A stretch of 64,000 nt of DNA. Origin: Clostridium beijerinckii. GTDB taxonomy: Bacteria; Bacillota; Clostridia; Clostridiales; Clostridiaceae. Position numbers and translations under genes: made by a program. The notes beneath the pieces were generated by a model, which saw only the letters and a list, made by a program, of their open reading frames with translations, had not been told where the DNA came from and did no database searches. Below are positions 46,361-55,771 of this stretch, piece by piece. Positions within the stretch are counted from its first letter, which is position 1. The number at the start of each line of letters is the position of its first letter. The stretch covers positions 1,271,501 through 1,335,500 of the forward strand of contig CP029329.1 of NCBI GenBank assembly GCA_003129525.1. Reading direction: 5' to 3'.

Positions 46361-46530
46361 CAGGTGGAGTTTTTATACTCCAGCTGAATTTAGTTGAACT
46401 TATAACCTCAAGGGTCACAATGTCCAGGAGCGTGCAGCCGTTATCTCACACTTGAAGAAGAGGGCGTATTGCGGATGCTAGCTATCGGATAAAAAGGCAA
46501 ATAAAGTACAAATATAAAAAAATGCTAAGT
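46361..46530 (+). other. possible structured RNA leader before unknown gene
   Basis: This GC-richer island in an AT-rich gap starts with a GGTGGAGT/ACTCCAGCT hairpin, followed by ATAACCTC...CGTTAT, CTCACACTTGAAGAAGAGGGCG, and GCGGATGCTAGCTATCGGAT. It has no ORF of note and no terminator that I can see. Base composition and possible pairings suggest a noncoding RNA or riboswitch. I cannot name the class, and it could also be a decayed gene. Confidence 0.4.
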
Positions 46531-46567
46531 TAACACATATATAAAAATTTAGACAGATGGTGAGCAA

Positions 46568-46990
46568 ATGATTAAAATAAAATTAGAAGAAAACAAAAGT
46601 AGAAAAATAATATTCAAATTAAAAATTGATGATAGCTATAAAGGAAATGTTTTATTTAAGAGAGCACTTATGGAATCAAAAAAGCTTAAAGGAAAATCTA
46701 TGTATAATTATGAAGTTCCTTTAAGATTTTTTATTCCCATATGCAATAATATAGATAAGAAAAATCTAATATTAGATAAGAAAAGTATATTATCTTATTT
46801 AGAATTTTCAGATTGCTATGATCAAAATTACTATACAGAAATATATGCTACGGCGAAATATATGAAAAAGTGGAGAGAAGAAGGTTGTCCGGATATTTAT
46901 AGAATTACTATAGATCAAGATAATTATGATATAAAAAAAGAGGTAGCTTTCAAGAAACATAAGATAAAAATTGAAGAGTTTACTTTATAA
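46568..46990 (+). CDS. hypothetical protein
   Basis: A 140-residue basic protein with no motif that I recognise. It contains several aromatic and Lys-rich strands (IIFKLKIDDSYKGNVLFKRAL, YNYEVPLRFFIPICNNI) and a WREEGCPDIYRITID segment. A GATGGTG site precedes ATG 46568. It follows the possible structured RNA and converges with the HutD gene. No membrane segment or signal peptide. Function unknown. Confidence 0.6.
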   Translation: MIKIKLEENKSRKIIFKLKIDDSYKGNVLFKRALMESKKLKGKSMYNYEVPLRFFIPICNNIDKKNLILDKKSILSYLEFSDCYDQNYYTEIYATAKYMKKWREEGCPDIYRITIDQDNYDIKKEVAFKKHKIKIEEFTL

Positions 46991-47045
46991 TTTACAAATG
47001 TAAAATACAAAGGGGTTATTTCAAATTAAAAGGAATAATTTGAGA

Positions 47046-47096
47046 TAGGGCACATTGGAAATATACATCACATCATTTACTTAATGTGCCTATAAC
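47046..47096. terminator. candidate terminator between convergent genes
   Basis: ATAGGGCACATT pairs with AATGTGCCTAT across a loop of about 25 nt. T runs are weak, so it is only a candidate. Confidence 0.45.
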
Positions 47097-47112
47097 TTTC
47101 ATTAATTATAGA

Positions 47113-47730
47113 TTATGAACGATAAATTATACCTTCTACTATGTTAGTATTTTCTAATGAATTACTGGAAAACATAAATTCATATACAAGATTTAGATTT
47201 ATACAATTGATTAATAATAAATCATTATGATTAACTTCAAAGACTTTGTTATTTATAGTAGTTTTAAAACTACCATGTACAACATAAAAGCAAATTGCTA
47301 CTAAATCTTTATTTAATGAAGTTTCATATTTAAAATTAAATTGCTTTTTAGGACTAATATTTAAATAAATTAATTCACCGTGGTAGTTTTCTTTTGTCAT
47401 CAAATTGAAAACAGAGGCACTGCCATAAGTTTTAGTTTTCCAATCGCCTTCAAAACTATCTTGTTCAAAGGGATTAAGCAATTTTGCATACTTATCTTCA
47501 TGGTTAAGAGTGATTTGTCCATCAATAACCATAAGTTTTCTTGATACATTTGGAAGATTACTAAAAGTGGATTGTAATATATCAATTTTAGCAACTCCTA
47601 ATCTCCATAAAAAATTTCTACTTGCATAATCAGAATTTAATGGGTATGTTATTAATTCTGTAGCCATACCTCCAGACCAAAATGTTGGTTTGTAATCTTC
47701 TTGCTTTATTAATTCAACGCTATAGTTCAT
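47113..47730 (-). CDS. HutD/Ves family protein
   Basis: A 205-residue protein with the HutD/Ves double cupin-like pattern: a conserved WSGGMATELITYP start, FLWRLGVAKID, FSNLPNVSRKLMVIDGQITL, and VHGSFKTTINNKVFEVNHNDLLLI. HutD-type proteins are linked to histidine use in some bacteria, while Ves is a cold-induced protein in E. coli; the activity is not known. No hut genes are near. It is a single gene with its own promoter region. Confidence 0.8.
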   Translation of the reverse strand: MNYSVELIKQEDYKPTFWSGGMATELITYPLNSDYASRNFLWRLGVAKIDILQSTFSNLPNVSRKLMVIDGQITLNHEDKYAKLLNPFEQDSFEGDWKTKTYGSASVFNLMTKENYHGELIYLNISPKKQFNFKYETSLNKDLVAICFYVVHGSFKTTINNKVFEVNHNDLLLINCINLNLVYEFMFSSNSLENTNIVEGIIYRS

Positions 47731-48006
47731 AAATTAGCACCCCTTTTATCTAGTATATATTTTATTCTATATGCAATATATTCATTATATTAAACAGAAT
47801 GTATATAATCAAGGGAAGTTAAGGCAAGTGAAAGAAACTTATTACTTAGATAAATGTATAGATATAATAAAGTTAAATAAGTAAAATTATGATTTATAGC
47901 TAGATTAAAGGATATGCAAAGCATAAAGGTTTAATATTATAAGTGCAAGTTAGAAAGTTGTTGAAACTGAAATTAAATACTAAATATAATTATATGAGGT
48001 GATGTT

Positions 48007-48591
48007 ATGGCAATTTTTAATGATAAAAAAAACTTAAGAAAAGAAATTCTAACAAAACGTAAAAATATAGATAGTGTTGAAAAAGAAAAAATGGACCAAA
48101 AGATATTAGATGAATTTTATGAAAATAAATATTATAAAGAAGCAAAAAATATATTCATTTATATATCCTATGATTCAGAAATAAATACCAGAGGCATAAT
48201 AAATAAGGCTTTAAAGGACAATAAAAAAATTTATGTTCCAAGAACAGAATTTAAAACTAGATTTATGGATGCAGTAGAAATTACATCATTAGATAATTTA
48301 GTAGAAAGTGAATATGGAATATTAGAGCCATCAATGGAAGAACCACATATTGAGCCTAATGAACTTGATTTAATTGTAGTTCCAGGAGTAGCTTTCGATA
48401 GAAATGGTGGGAGAATAGGTTATGGAGCAGGTTTTTACGATAGATATTTTAAGAGAATTAGTGATGATAGAATAAAAAGAGTTCCCAAATTAGCATTAGC
48501 TTATGATTTTCAAATATTAGAGAAGATACCAATGAATGAGAAAGATGTACCGGTTAACTATATTATAACTGAAAAGGAATATATACACTGA
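48007..48591 (+). CDS. 5-formyltetrahydrofolate cyclo-ligase
   Basis: A 194-residue enzyme that converts 5-formyl-THF to 5,10-methenyl-THF with ATP, returning folate to one-carbon flow. Motifs: LRKEILTKRKNI at the start, IFIYISYDSEINTRGII, EYGILEPSMEE, DLIVVPGVAFDRNGGRIGYGAGFYDRYF (nucleotide and folate site). It lies between HutD and metY. GAGGTGATG gives a good start. The size is normal for the family. Confidence 0.93.
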   Translation: MAIFNDKKNLRKEILTKRKNIDSVEKEKMDQKILDEFYENKYYKEAKNIFIYISYDSEINTRGIINKALKDNKKIYVPRTEFKTRFMDAVEITSLDNLVESEYGILEPSMEEPHIEPNELDLIVVPGVAFDRNGGRIGYGAGFYDRYFKRISDDRIKRVPKLALAYDFQILEKIPMNEKDVPVNYIITEKEYIH

Positions 48592-48792
48592 TAAAAAAAG
48601 GCACACACTGCTGAAAAAAGTAATCAATTATGAAAAGAGTGTGAAGCGCAATTAGGAACTTTTAGGCACAACCAAGAACTATTAACTTAATGTTATGAAA
48701 GATACCTATTTTTATATGAAAGATATATATAACTAAAGAAAATTTTAGTATATAATTAAATTAATTTTTTTATTTAGGAGGGCTATTATATT

Positions 48793-50064
48793 ATGAAAAT
48801 TGAAACAAAATGTTTGCATGAAGGTTATAAACCAAAGAATGGGGAGCCAGTAGCATTACCAATATATCAAAGTACAACTTACAGATATGATTCTACAGAA
48901 GAAATAGGAAAGTTATTTGACTTAACTTCTGATGGACATATGTATTCACGTATATCAAATCCAACAGTTGGCGCTGTTGAGGCTAAAATAGCAGCACTAG
49001 AAGGTGGGGTAGGAGCTCTTTGTACAACTTCAGGTCAAGCAGCTTCATTTATAAGTATATTAAATATATTAAGTGCTGGAGATCATATTGTAAGTGCAGC
49101 TACTATATATGGAGGGACAATAAATCTTTTTGCAGTAACACTTAAAAGGTTTGGTATAGAATGTACATTTGTTGATGCTGAGGCATCAGAAGAAGAAATA
49201 CAAAAAGCATTTAAATCAAATACTAAGGTAGTATTTGGAGAAACTATTGCTAATCCTGCAATTACAATATTAGATATAGAAAAGTTTGCCAATATAGCAC
49301 ATAAAAATAATGTTCCACTTATTATTGATAATACATTTGCAACACCTATTCTTTGTAGACCTATAGAATTTGGCGCAGATATAGTAATTCATTCTACTAG
49401 TAAATACATGGATGGACATGCAGTACAGTTAGGTGGGGTAATTGTTGATAGTGGAAACTTCGATTGGACAAATGGTAAGTTTCCAGAATTTACTGAACCA
49501 GATGAGTCATATCATGGTATAGTATATACTAAACAGTTTGGCAAAGCAGCATATATAGCTAAAGCTAGAGTTCAACTAATGAGAGATTTAGGAGCATATC
49601 CAACTGCAAATGCTGCATTTCTTTTAAATTTAGGACTTGAAAGTCTTCCAGTTAGGTTAGAAAAGCATTGTAGAAATGCAGAAAAAGTAGCACACTTTTT
49701 AAATGAAAGCGATAAAGTAGAATTTGTAAACTATCCAACACTTGAAGGAAATAAATATAATGATCTTGCTAAAAGATATCTACCAGATGGATGTAGTGGA
49801 GTAATTTCATTTTCTATCAAAGGAAATCGTGAAAATGCAATTAAATTTATGGATGGTTTGAAATTAGCAGAAAATGTAGTTCATGTTGCAGATATTCGTA
49901 CATGTGTACTTCATCCAGCAAGTTCAACACATCGTCAACTTACAGATAGTCAACTTGTAGCAGCAGGTATAACACCTGGTCTTATAAGGTTATCAGTAGG
50001 AATTGAAAATGTTGAAGATATTATAGAAGATGTTAAACAAGCACTTGAATCAATTAATAATTAA
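48793..50064 (+). CDS. metY: O-acetylhomoserine aminocarboxypropyltransferase (sulfhydrylase)
   Basis: The 423-residue PLP enzyme makes homocysteine directly from O-acetylhomoserine and sulfide. Features that mark MetY rather than MetI or MetC are the length, TKCLHEGYKPKNGEPVALPI at the start, SDGHMYSRISNPTVGAVEAK, and the long insert GGVIVDSGNFDWTNGKFPEFTEPDESYHG. The PLP lysine is in HSTSKYMDGHA. The end DIRTCVLHPASSTHRQLTDSQL is the family norm. No S-box was found in the 200-bp upstream gap, so unlike metI-metC it does not appear to be under a SAM-I switch. A GGAGGG site precedes the ATG. Confidence 0.93.
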   Translation: MKIETKCLHEGYKPKNGEPVALPIYQSTTYRYDSTEEIGKLFDLTSDGHMYSRISNPTVGAVEAKIAALEGGVGALCTTSGQAASFISILNILSAGDHIVSAATIYGGTINLFAVTLKRFGIECTFVDAEASEEEIQKAFKSNTKVVFGETIANPAITILDIEKFANIAHKNNVPLIIDNTFATPILCRPIEFGADIVIHSTSKYMDGHAVQLGGVIVDSGNFDWTNGKFPEFTEPDESYHGIVYTKQFGKAAYIAKARVQLMRDLGAYPTANAAFLLNLGLESLPVRLEKHCRNAEKVAHFLNESDKVEFVNYPTLEGNKYNDLAKRYLPDGCSGVISFSIKGNRENAIKFMDGLKLAENVVHVADIRTCVLHPASSTHRQLTDSQLVAAGITPGLIRLSVGIENVEDIIEDVKQALESINN

Positions 50065-50116
50065 CAATTGAGAATGAAAAGCCTGCTGGCTTTTATGAAA
50101 TAATATATAAAAGCAT

Positions 50117-50163
50117 AAGCTGCGGAAAATCAACTTAATTGGTTTCCGCAGCTTAATATTTTG
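50117..50163 (+). terminator. terminator after metY
   Basis: AAGCTGCGGAAA pairs with TTTCCGCAGCTT with a short loop. The tail is AATATTTTG, so the T run is modest. Confidence 0.8.
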
Positions 50164-50229
50164 CTAATAGTTATATTTTACAACAAAGGACTCAATCTTT
50201 AAGAATCATAAAATTATATACTTAAGATA

Positions 50230-50330
50230 TTCCGAAGGAAAAGTGAGAATCAAAATTTTACATTTTGTCATTCTAACTTTCTCCTTGGTCTATCATCCTT
50301 TAACTCTTAACTCTTAACTCATAACTGAAT
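50230..50330. repeat. palindromic intergenic repeat with AACTCTT tandem units
   Basis: CCGAAGGAAAAGTGAGAAT is matched by an imperfect inverse, ATTCTAACTTTCTCCTTGG, forming a hairpin of about 65 nt. Next to it are TTAACTC units (TTTAACTCTTAACTCTTAACTC). It lies just past the 3' end of thrS and may serve as its terminator or be a short dispersed repeat. Confidence 0.5.
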
Positions 50331-52261
50331 TAAAGTTCTCTGTTGGCTATTTCTGTTACGATTCTTTCGATGAATGCATCTAAATTCATAGCACCTTCAT
50401 CATCATTTTTTCTGCTTCTTACAGAAACTTCATTGCTAGCAGCTTCTTTTTCGCCAACAACTAGGATATAAGGAGTTCTTTCAAGTCTTGCTTCTCTAAT
50501 CTTATAACCGATCTTTTCAGCTCTGTAATCCGCTTCAACTCTAATTCCTTTATTTTTTAATGATTTTACAACTGAATCAGCGTAATCATTGTACTTATCA
50601 GAAATTGGTAATACTTTTGCTTGAACTGGAGCAAGCCAAGTAGGGAATGCACCTGCATATTCTTCTATAAGCATTGCTAATGTTCTTTCATAGCAACCAA
50701 TTGAGGATCTGTGAATTATATATGGACGTTTCTTTTCTCCATCTTTATCTATATAGCTCATATCAAATCTTTCAGCTAAAGCAAAGTCAATTTGAACTGT
50801 GAATAATGTATCTTCTTTACCATGAACATTTTTAAACTGTAAATCAAGCTTTGGCCCATAGAATGCAGCTTCATCATTAGCTTCAACATAGCTAACTCCT
50901 AAATGATCTAAAATAGTTTTCATTATACCTTGAATTCTATCCCATGATTCAGGATCATTAATATATTTTTCAGTATTATTTGGATCCCATTTAGAGAATC
51001 TATAAGTTATTTTATCTGCAATACCTAAAGTAGTCATAAGATATTGAATTAATTCAAGAACACCTTTAAATTCATCTTCTAATTGTTCAGGTGTAACAAT
51101 TAAATGACCATCAGCTAAAGTGAATTGTCTAACTCTTATAAGACCATGCATTTCTCCTGATGCTTCATTTCTAAATAGAGTAGAAGTTTCACCGTATCTT
51201 ATAGGAAGATCTCTATAACTATGTTGTTCAGCATTATATATAGTGTATTGGAATGGACAAGTCATTGGTCTTAAAGCAAAAACTTCATCGTCTTTTTCTT
51301 CATCACCTAATACAAACATACCATCTTTATAGTGATCCCAGTGACCAGAAATCTTATATAAGTCGCTCTTAGCCATTAATGGAGTTTTAGTTAAAACATA
51401 TCCTCTTTTTTCTTCTTCATCTTCAACCCATCTTTGAAGAAGTTGAACTATTTTTGCTCCTTTTGGCATTAGTAAAGGAAGTCCTTGACCTATATTTTCG
51501 TCAGTTGTAAATAGCTTTAATTCTCTACCAAGCTTATTATGATCTCTCTTTTTGGCTTCTTCTAAAGCTTCTAAGAATGCATCTAAGTCTGCTTTCTTTA
51601 AGAATGCAGTACCGTAGATTCTAGTAAGCATTTTGTTCTTTTCGTCACCTTTCCAGTAAGCACCAGCACTTCTAATAAGCTTGATTGCTTTAACTGGCTT
51701 TAATGATATAAGGTGAGGACCAGCACATAAATCAGTAAAGTCTCCAAGCTTGTAGAATGAAAGTATTTCATTCTCAGGAAGATCGTTGATTAATTCTACT
51801 TTGTAAGGTTCATCTTTCATTAGTTCTAAAGCTTCATTTCTTGAAAGTTCAAATCTTGAAATTTCAGGATTTTCTTTGATTATTTTTTGCATTTCTGCTT
51901 CAAGTTTTTCAAGATCTGAAGCTGTGAAAGCAACATCTTTATCAAAGTCATAATAAAAGCCAGTAGCAATAGAAGGTCCTATAGCTAATTTTGTCTCAGG
52001 GAATAATCTCTTTACGGCATAAGCTAAAACATGAGATATACTATGTCTTAACGCATTCTTACCTTCTTGAGAATCAAATGTACATATGCTTAAAGACACA
52101 TCTTCATTAATTTCACGTCGCAGGTCACAGACTTTACCATTAACTATACCGCAACAAGCATTTCTAGCTAAGCCCTCACTAATTGATTTAGCAATTTCAT
52201 AAACTGATAATCCAGCTTCGAATTCTTTAACTGAACCATCATTTAAAGTTATTTTTATCAT
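50330..52261 (-). CDS. thrS: threonyl-tRNA synthetase
   Basis: About 643 residues. N-terminal TGS domain (IKITLNDGSVKEFEAG), the editing domain with HSISHVLAYAVKRLFPETKLAIGP (HxxxH), and SAGAYWKGDEKNKMLTRIYG. The class II catalytic core has RPMTCPFQYTIYN, FRNEASGEMHGLIRVRQFT and the motif 3 region; the anticodon-binding domain has LPISDKYNDYADSVV...RVEADYRAEKIGYKIREA. ATG 52261 is the family start; a TTG 18 bp upstream is in frame but less likely, since GAGAGGAG sits between. It is controlled by a T-box leader upstream. Confidence 0.96.
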   Translation of the reverse strand: MIKITLNDGSVKEFEAGLSVYEIAKSISEGLARNACCGIVNGKVCDLRREINEDVSLSICTFDSQEGKNALRHSISHVLAYAVKRLFPETKLAIGPSIATGFYYDFDKDVAFTASDLEKLEAEMQKIIKENPEISRFELSRNEALELMKDEPYKVELINDLPENEILSFYKLGDFTDLCAGPHLISLKPVKAIKLIRSAGAYWKGDEKNKMLTRIYGTAFLKKADLDAFLEALEEAKKRDHNKLGRELKLFTTDENIGQGLPLLMPKGAKIVQLLQRWVEDEEEKRGYVLTKTPLMAKSDLYKISGHWDHYKDGMFVLGDEEKDDEVFALRPMTCPFQYTIYNAEQHSYRDLPIRYGETSTLFRNEASGEMHGLIRVRQFTLADGHLIVTPEQLEDEFKGVLELIQYLMTTLGIADKITYRFSKWDPNNTEKYINDPESWDRIQGIMKTILDHLGVSYVEANDEAAFYGPKLDLQFKNVHGKEDTLFTVQIDFALAERFDMSYIDKDGEKKRPYIIHRSSIGCYERTLAMLIEEYAGAFPTWLAPVQAKVLPISDKYNDYADSVVKSLKNKGIRVEADYRAEKIGYKIREARLERTPYILVVGEKEAASNEVSVRSRKNDDEGAMNLDAFIERIVTEIANREL

Positions 52262-52342
52262 TTTTAAAACTCCTCTCAATACTTTATTTAGTTAACAATT
52301 AACAGTTAATTGATTTGGAAAAAATCACTATGTAATTAAAAT

Positions 52343-52640
52343 AAAAAAACTCCGTCTCTAAAAATATAGAGACGAAGTAATATTCGTGGTTCCACTCTAA
52401 TTACCTAAAAATAGATTAATTAAAAAAGTCTAAATACTAAAATATAGTAATATAAAAGACTATTTTAAATAATTTAAAAAAATAGGTCACTTAAATTTAT
52501 CGTAACGTGATAATGACGGGCTTCATTAAAGCCACTCAGAGGTGGTTTTCAGTCTAAATTTATTTAAGAATAATCACACCAGCATATTCTATCTCTGAAA
52601 AATAAGATTTTAGCTTACTGTCCTCATCAACGTATTATTA
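52343..52640 (-). promoter_or_regulatory. T-box leader with terminator, upstream of thrS
   Basis: Reading the minus strand, it starts with GAGGACAGTAAG, includes the Stem I piece CAGAGATAGAATATGCTGGTG, then the T-box AATTAGAGTGGAACCACGAA (52385-52404), and ends with a terminator of CGTCTCTA pairing with TAGAGACG and a T run (52343-52376). Uncharged tRNA-Thr should stabilise the antiterminator. The specifier codon could not be fixed with certainty. Confidence 0.88.
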
Positions 52641-52690
52641 TTATTATATTAATATTTATTATTATTATATTAATATTTATTATTATAATC
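52634..52690. repeat. AT-rich short tandem repeat
   Basis: A unit of about 21 bp, ATTATTATTATATTAATATTT, occurs about two and a half times just before the thrS T-box. It may affect the promoter. Copy number could vary among strains. Confidence 0.7.
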
Positions 52691-52851
52691 ATTGAAATTT
52701 TCTATGTCAACAAATTAACAGAAAAAAATTGTAAATAGATATTTTTAAAAGGAATATATTTCTAATATTCACATAATTCTAATGCTATGTTAACAAGACA
52801 TTAATTAAATCTTAATAGGAATTTTATTAAAATGCATTATAATAAAGCTGA

Positions 52852-53223
52852 ATAGAAATATATGCCAAGTTATTTACATTAAAGCTTGCAAAACTTGGAG
52901 AAGAGTTAAACCATAGTTTAGATATATTATCATATAAATCAGATGAACTTATAGAAAAAGTAAAACAGTTTAGAATAGAAAAAGAAGACTTTGAAAATAA
53001 AGTAGAAACAGATGTACAAACTATAGAATTGAAATCATTACAGGGAGAAGATTTACAATAAATAGAAGGTTTAGATATAAAGAATGAGCCTTTAGAAGAA
53101 TCAAATTTAGTACAGAAAATTGTGGATATAAAAAAAAGAAGAAAATCAGTATATAAGAAATTTGGATTTAATATTAGAGGAAGAGTCAAGAAATTTTTAT
53201 GTATAGAATATTATGTAAGATAA
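52852..53223 (+). pseudogene. decayed ORF of unknown family
   Basis: A frame without a start codon reads ...KLAKLGEELNHSLDILSYK...EKVKQFRIEKEDFENKVE, then an in-frame stop near 53060, then IEGLDIKNEPLEESNLV...KKRRKSVYKKFGFN. The two parts are in the same frame and have protein-like composition, so this looks like a gene lost through a missing start and a stop. The family is not known. Confidence 0.5.
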
Positions 53224-53303
53224 AGATTATAATTCAAAATATTTTTTATTTTGGAAGAAAGTCTCTTGATTTAATTAATTCAAAAGATATATAATATTAA
53301 TAT

Positions 53304-53388
53304 GCAGATGTGGCGGAATTGGCAGACGCACTAGACTTAGGATCTAGCGCTTTTCGGTGTAAGGGTTCGACTCCCTTCATCTGCACCA
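53304..53388 (+). tRNA. tRNA-Leu (anticodon UAG)
   Basis: An 85-nt cloverleaf with acceptor GCAGATG/CATCTGC, D-arm GGCGGAATTGGCAGACGC, anticodon stem CTAGA-CTTAGGA-TCTAG giving anticodon TAG, a long variable arm, the T-arm GGGTTCGACTCCC, and encoded CCA. Confidence 0.97.
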
Positions 53389-53392
53389 ATAT

Positions 53393-53467
53393 GCGAAAGT
53401 GACTCAACGGTAGAGTGCCACCTTCCCAAGGTGGACGCTGCGGGTTCGAATCCCGTCTTTCGCTCCA
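53393..53467 (+). tRNA. tRNA-Gly (anticodon CCC)
   Basis: A 75-nt cloverleaf with acceptor GCGAAAG/CTTTCGC, anticodon stem CCACC-TTCCCAA-GGTGG with CCC, T-arm GCGGGTTCGAATCCCGT, and encoded CCA. It lies 4 bp after tRNA-Leu, so the two are in one transcript. Confidence 0.97.
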
Positions 53468-53550
53468 TAATATATTTAATTAATGCATAATATAAAGTAT
53501 GCATTAATTTTTTTACTCAACTTTACAACTCGGAATTTGCTTTGGTAATC

Positions 53551-53598
53551 AAAGAAAAAAGAACTTTCTAAGAAATAGAAGTTCTTTTTTCTAATAAA
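53551..53598. terminator. terminator after the tRNA pair
   Basis: GAAAAAAGAACTT pairs with AAGTTCTTTTTTC around an AT loop; A and T runs on both sides allow use by the tRNA transcript and by the converging HNH gene. Confidence 0.85.
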
Positions 53599-53619
53599 TA
53601 GTAAATTTAATAATAGGAA

Positions 53620-54024
53620 TTACTCAATGCTTTTAATTAATTTATCTAAAGTCAAATTAACAATCATTTCTTCTGAGTAGAATTTCTCACCCATTATTTT
53701 AAAAATCATATCTGATTTTTTATAACCTTCTTTATAAAGTTTTAAATTTTTAGTTATTCTCTTAAGTGTGTTTTTAGGAATATTCAATTCTAATGTTAAT
53801 TCTTTAAAAGAGTAATAATCCTTTTTTAATATATCAAATAATTTATTTTGAAGATCTAACTTATATCGAAGATCGACTTCTTTGGATTGATGGGGTCCGT
53901 ATTTTCCTCTATGATGTGATGAACACAAATATTTATAATTTAACTCTATATCAAAGCCACCTTCACTTCTGTGAACAATATGATGTATATCAGCTTCGGC
54001 ATTACATATTTCACATAAAGACAA
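53620..54024 (-). CDS. small HNH-type protein
   Basis: A 134-residue protein with an N-terminal HNH-like zinc fold: LCEICNAEADIHHIVHRSEGG (Cys pair and His-His), then YLCSSHHRGKYGPHQ (second Cys and His). The C-terminal half has an HTH-like run, YYSFKELTLELNIPKNTLKRITKNLKLY. A small HNH enzyme or a DNA-binding relative is likely. It is chromosomal and not in the Tn7-like element. Its promoter lies upstream in an AT-rich 290-bp gap with no other signal. Confidence 0.7.
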   Translation of the reverse strand: MSLCEICNAEADIHHIVHRSEGGFDIELNYKYLCSSHHRGKYGPHQSKEVDLRYKLDLQNKLFDILKKDYYSFKELTLELNIPKNTLKRITKNLKLYKEGYKKSDMIFKIMGEKFYSEEMIVNLTLDKLIKSIE

Positions 54025-54311
54025 TATTTTAATCCTCCTTAGAATTTATCTCATATTACATATGAAATTACTTGACATGTAATATTATAAAGTAATCAAT
54101 AAGAAATATCAATTTTAATATATAGAATATAGTATAATTTAACAAAAAAGAAACTAAATGGAGTATAATATAAATAGAGACAAACAAATTTCAAATAACA
54201 AATATAGGAAACTAAAAAATAGAATGTAGTATTCTTTATACTATGATAAAAGATAAGGGATAACATTGATATATTATATTTTATAAAATATTAACTGGGA
54301 AGGTGAGTGAA

Positions 54312-54986
54312 TTGAGGGAAAATTATAATTCAATTAATTATTGGGAAATCTTTATCAACGAAAATAAAACAATAAGAGGACATATGTTTACGCAAAAACC
54401 ACCTAATGAAAACAGTATTTATTTTCATACACTTATGTTTTCAAATAAAAATGGAATAAATAATTTATGGGGATACTTTCCTAATATAAGGAGTCTACTG
54501 GGATATATTCAGTATTCATTTCTACAAGAAGCCTTTTATAAATGGATATATGGACAGGAAAAACTAGTCACTAAGATTCCACAGTTAACAGTTGATAAAA
54601 TAGCTGATGAAGGAGAAAAACTGAAGAAAATAAGTAAAGAAACTTGCATTGATATGAAAAGAGAGTATGAACTTCTAAGCAGATTATGGGAAATGCCTGT
54701 TGATAAAATTGAAAGAGAATTAAGAAAATTTGTTATAAATTTTAATAGAAGATGGATGGGTGATAATAAAGAATTTATATATATAAAATTTTTTAAGACT
54801 CCAGAAGAATTGGGAGAGTTTGTGATTTCATCTACTCTATTAACGGGTACAGAAGAAGAACTAGAAAATAGAATAGGTATGACAATAGGTGAATGGAGAG
54901 AAATTTGCAAGGTTGCAGTAAAAGATTCAAGAAAAGGTCAAATATTTAGAAAAGTTTTGCTGAAAAAATTAAGTGAAGTATATTAA
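54312..54986 (+). CDS. conserved hypothetical protein
   Basis: About 224 residues, rich in Trp and Tyr. Segments are NYWEIFINENKTIRGHMFTQKPP, LWGYFPNIRSLLGYIQYSFLQEAFYKW and VKDSRKGQIFRKVLLKKLSEVY. I know of no family with function. TTG 54312 is preferred to GTG 54303, because AGGTGAG overlaps the latter and lies at the correct distance from TTG. It is followed by a terminator. No membrane segment, so probably a cytosolic protein. Confidence 0.65.
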   Translation: MRENYNSINYWEIFINENKTIRGHMFTQKPPNENSIYFHTLMFSNKNGINNLWGYFPNIRSLLGYIQYSFLQEAFYKWIYGQEKLVTKIPQLTVDKIADEGEKLKKISKETCIDMKREYELLSRLWEMPVDKIERELRKFVINFNRRWMGDNKEFIYIKFFKTPEELGEFVISSTLLTGTEEELENRIGMTIGEWREICKVAVKDSRKGQIFRKVLLKKLSEVY

Positions 54987-55070
54987 AAAAAGTTAAGCGA
55001 CAAACATTTTGTATATAAGCGTTAAATATTAGAAAACGATAAGCTTTACAATGAAAACCTTTTAATAAAA

Positions 55071-55131
55071 ATAATAGAAGAGGTATTTATTTAGTTACTT
55101 AGTGAATTATAATAAATATCTCTTCTATCTT
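55071..55131. terminator. terminator between convergent genes
   Basis: ATAGAAGAGGTATTTATT pairs with AATAAATATCTCTTCTAT across a loop of about 20 nt. It can act for the hypothetical gene and for ispF. Confidence 0.7.
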
Positions 55132-55161
55132 AATGTATCATAAGTTTTATGTTGCGTAAAA

Positions 55162-55635
55162 TTAAATGTTTTCAACAGAAGCTATGCTTTGGGATGAAAT
55201 TCCAAGCATTTCACCAGTAAAACCAAGTCCCTCTTCAGTAGTAGCTTTAATATTTATCTTATTAATATCTATAGCAAGAGCTGCTGATATGTTTTCTCTC
55301 ATATTTTCTATATGTGGTAACATTTTAGGCTTTTGAGCTATTATTGTAGCATCTATATTATTTATTAAATATCCAGCTTTAAAAACTAGTTTGCCAGTCT
55401 CTTGAAGTAATGCAATACTAGATATCCCCTTAAAGGTATTATCCGTATCTGGAAAGTGCCTGCCAATGTCCCCCAGTGCACATGCTCCTAGTAGGGAATC
55501 CATTATAGCATGAAGAAGTACGTCTGCATCAGAATGACCTAGTAATCCTTTATCATATGGAATTTCAACTCCACCTAAAATTAACTTTCTGTTTTCAACT
55601 AATCTATGTACATCATATCCTAATCCAACTCTCAT
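55162..55635 (-). CDS. ispF: 2-C-methyl-D-erythritol 2,4-cyclodiphosphate synthase
   Basis: A 157-residue enzyme of the non-mevalonate isoprenoid route. Motifs: [21 protein letters not shown] with zinc ligands Asp and His, [20 protein letters not shown] with the third zinc ligand His, [10 protein letters not shown], and the end [22 protein letters not shown]. The length is normal. It stands alone here without ispD, and a GAGGTGA site lies before the ATG on the minus strand. Confidence 0.96.
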   Translation of the reverse strand: MRVGLGYDVHRLVENRKLILGGVEIPYDKGLLGHSDADVLLHAIMDSLLGACALGDIGRHFPDTDNTFKGISSIALLQETGKLVFKAGYLINNIDATIIAQKPKMLPHIENMRENISAALAIDINKINIKATTEEGLGFTGEMLGISSQSIASVENI

Positions 55636-55677
55636 ATAGTCACCTCGTTTAAATGTTTTAATATAATATATATTTTA

Positions 55678-55737
55678 ACATATATATTGTAATTCACAAT
55701 GCGAACTATACATTGTGAATTACAACATATATATTAT
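55678..55737. repeat. long palindrome upstream of ispF
   Basis: TGTAATTCACAATG (55688-55701) and CATTGTGAATTACA (55711-55724) pair perfectly around the 9-nt loop CGAACTATA. Pairing extends with few mismatches through the ATATATA flanks. It may be a dispersed palindromic repeat or an operator. Confidence 0.75.
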
Positions 55738-55771
55738 AATGGTTGGTTATATAAAAAAACAAGTCAGTATG

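Noticed and set aside
48591..48793. A second S-box before metY
   Set aside because: None of the SAM-I core strings (GGTGGAGGGA, AAACCCGGCAACC) is present in this gap.
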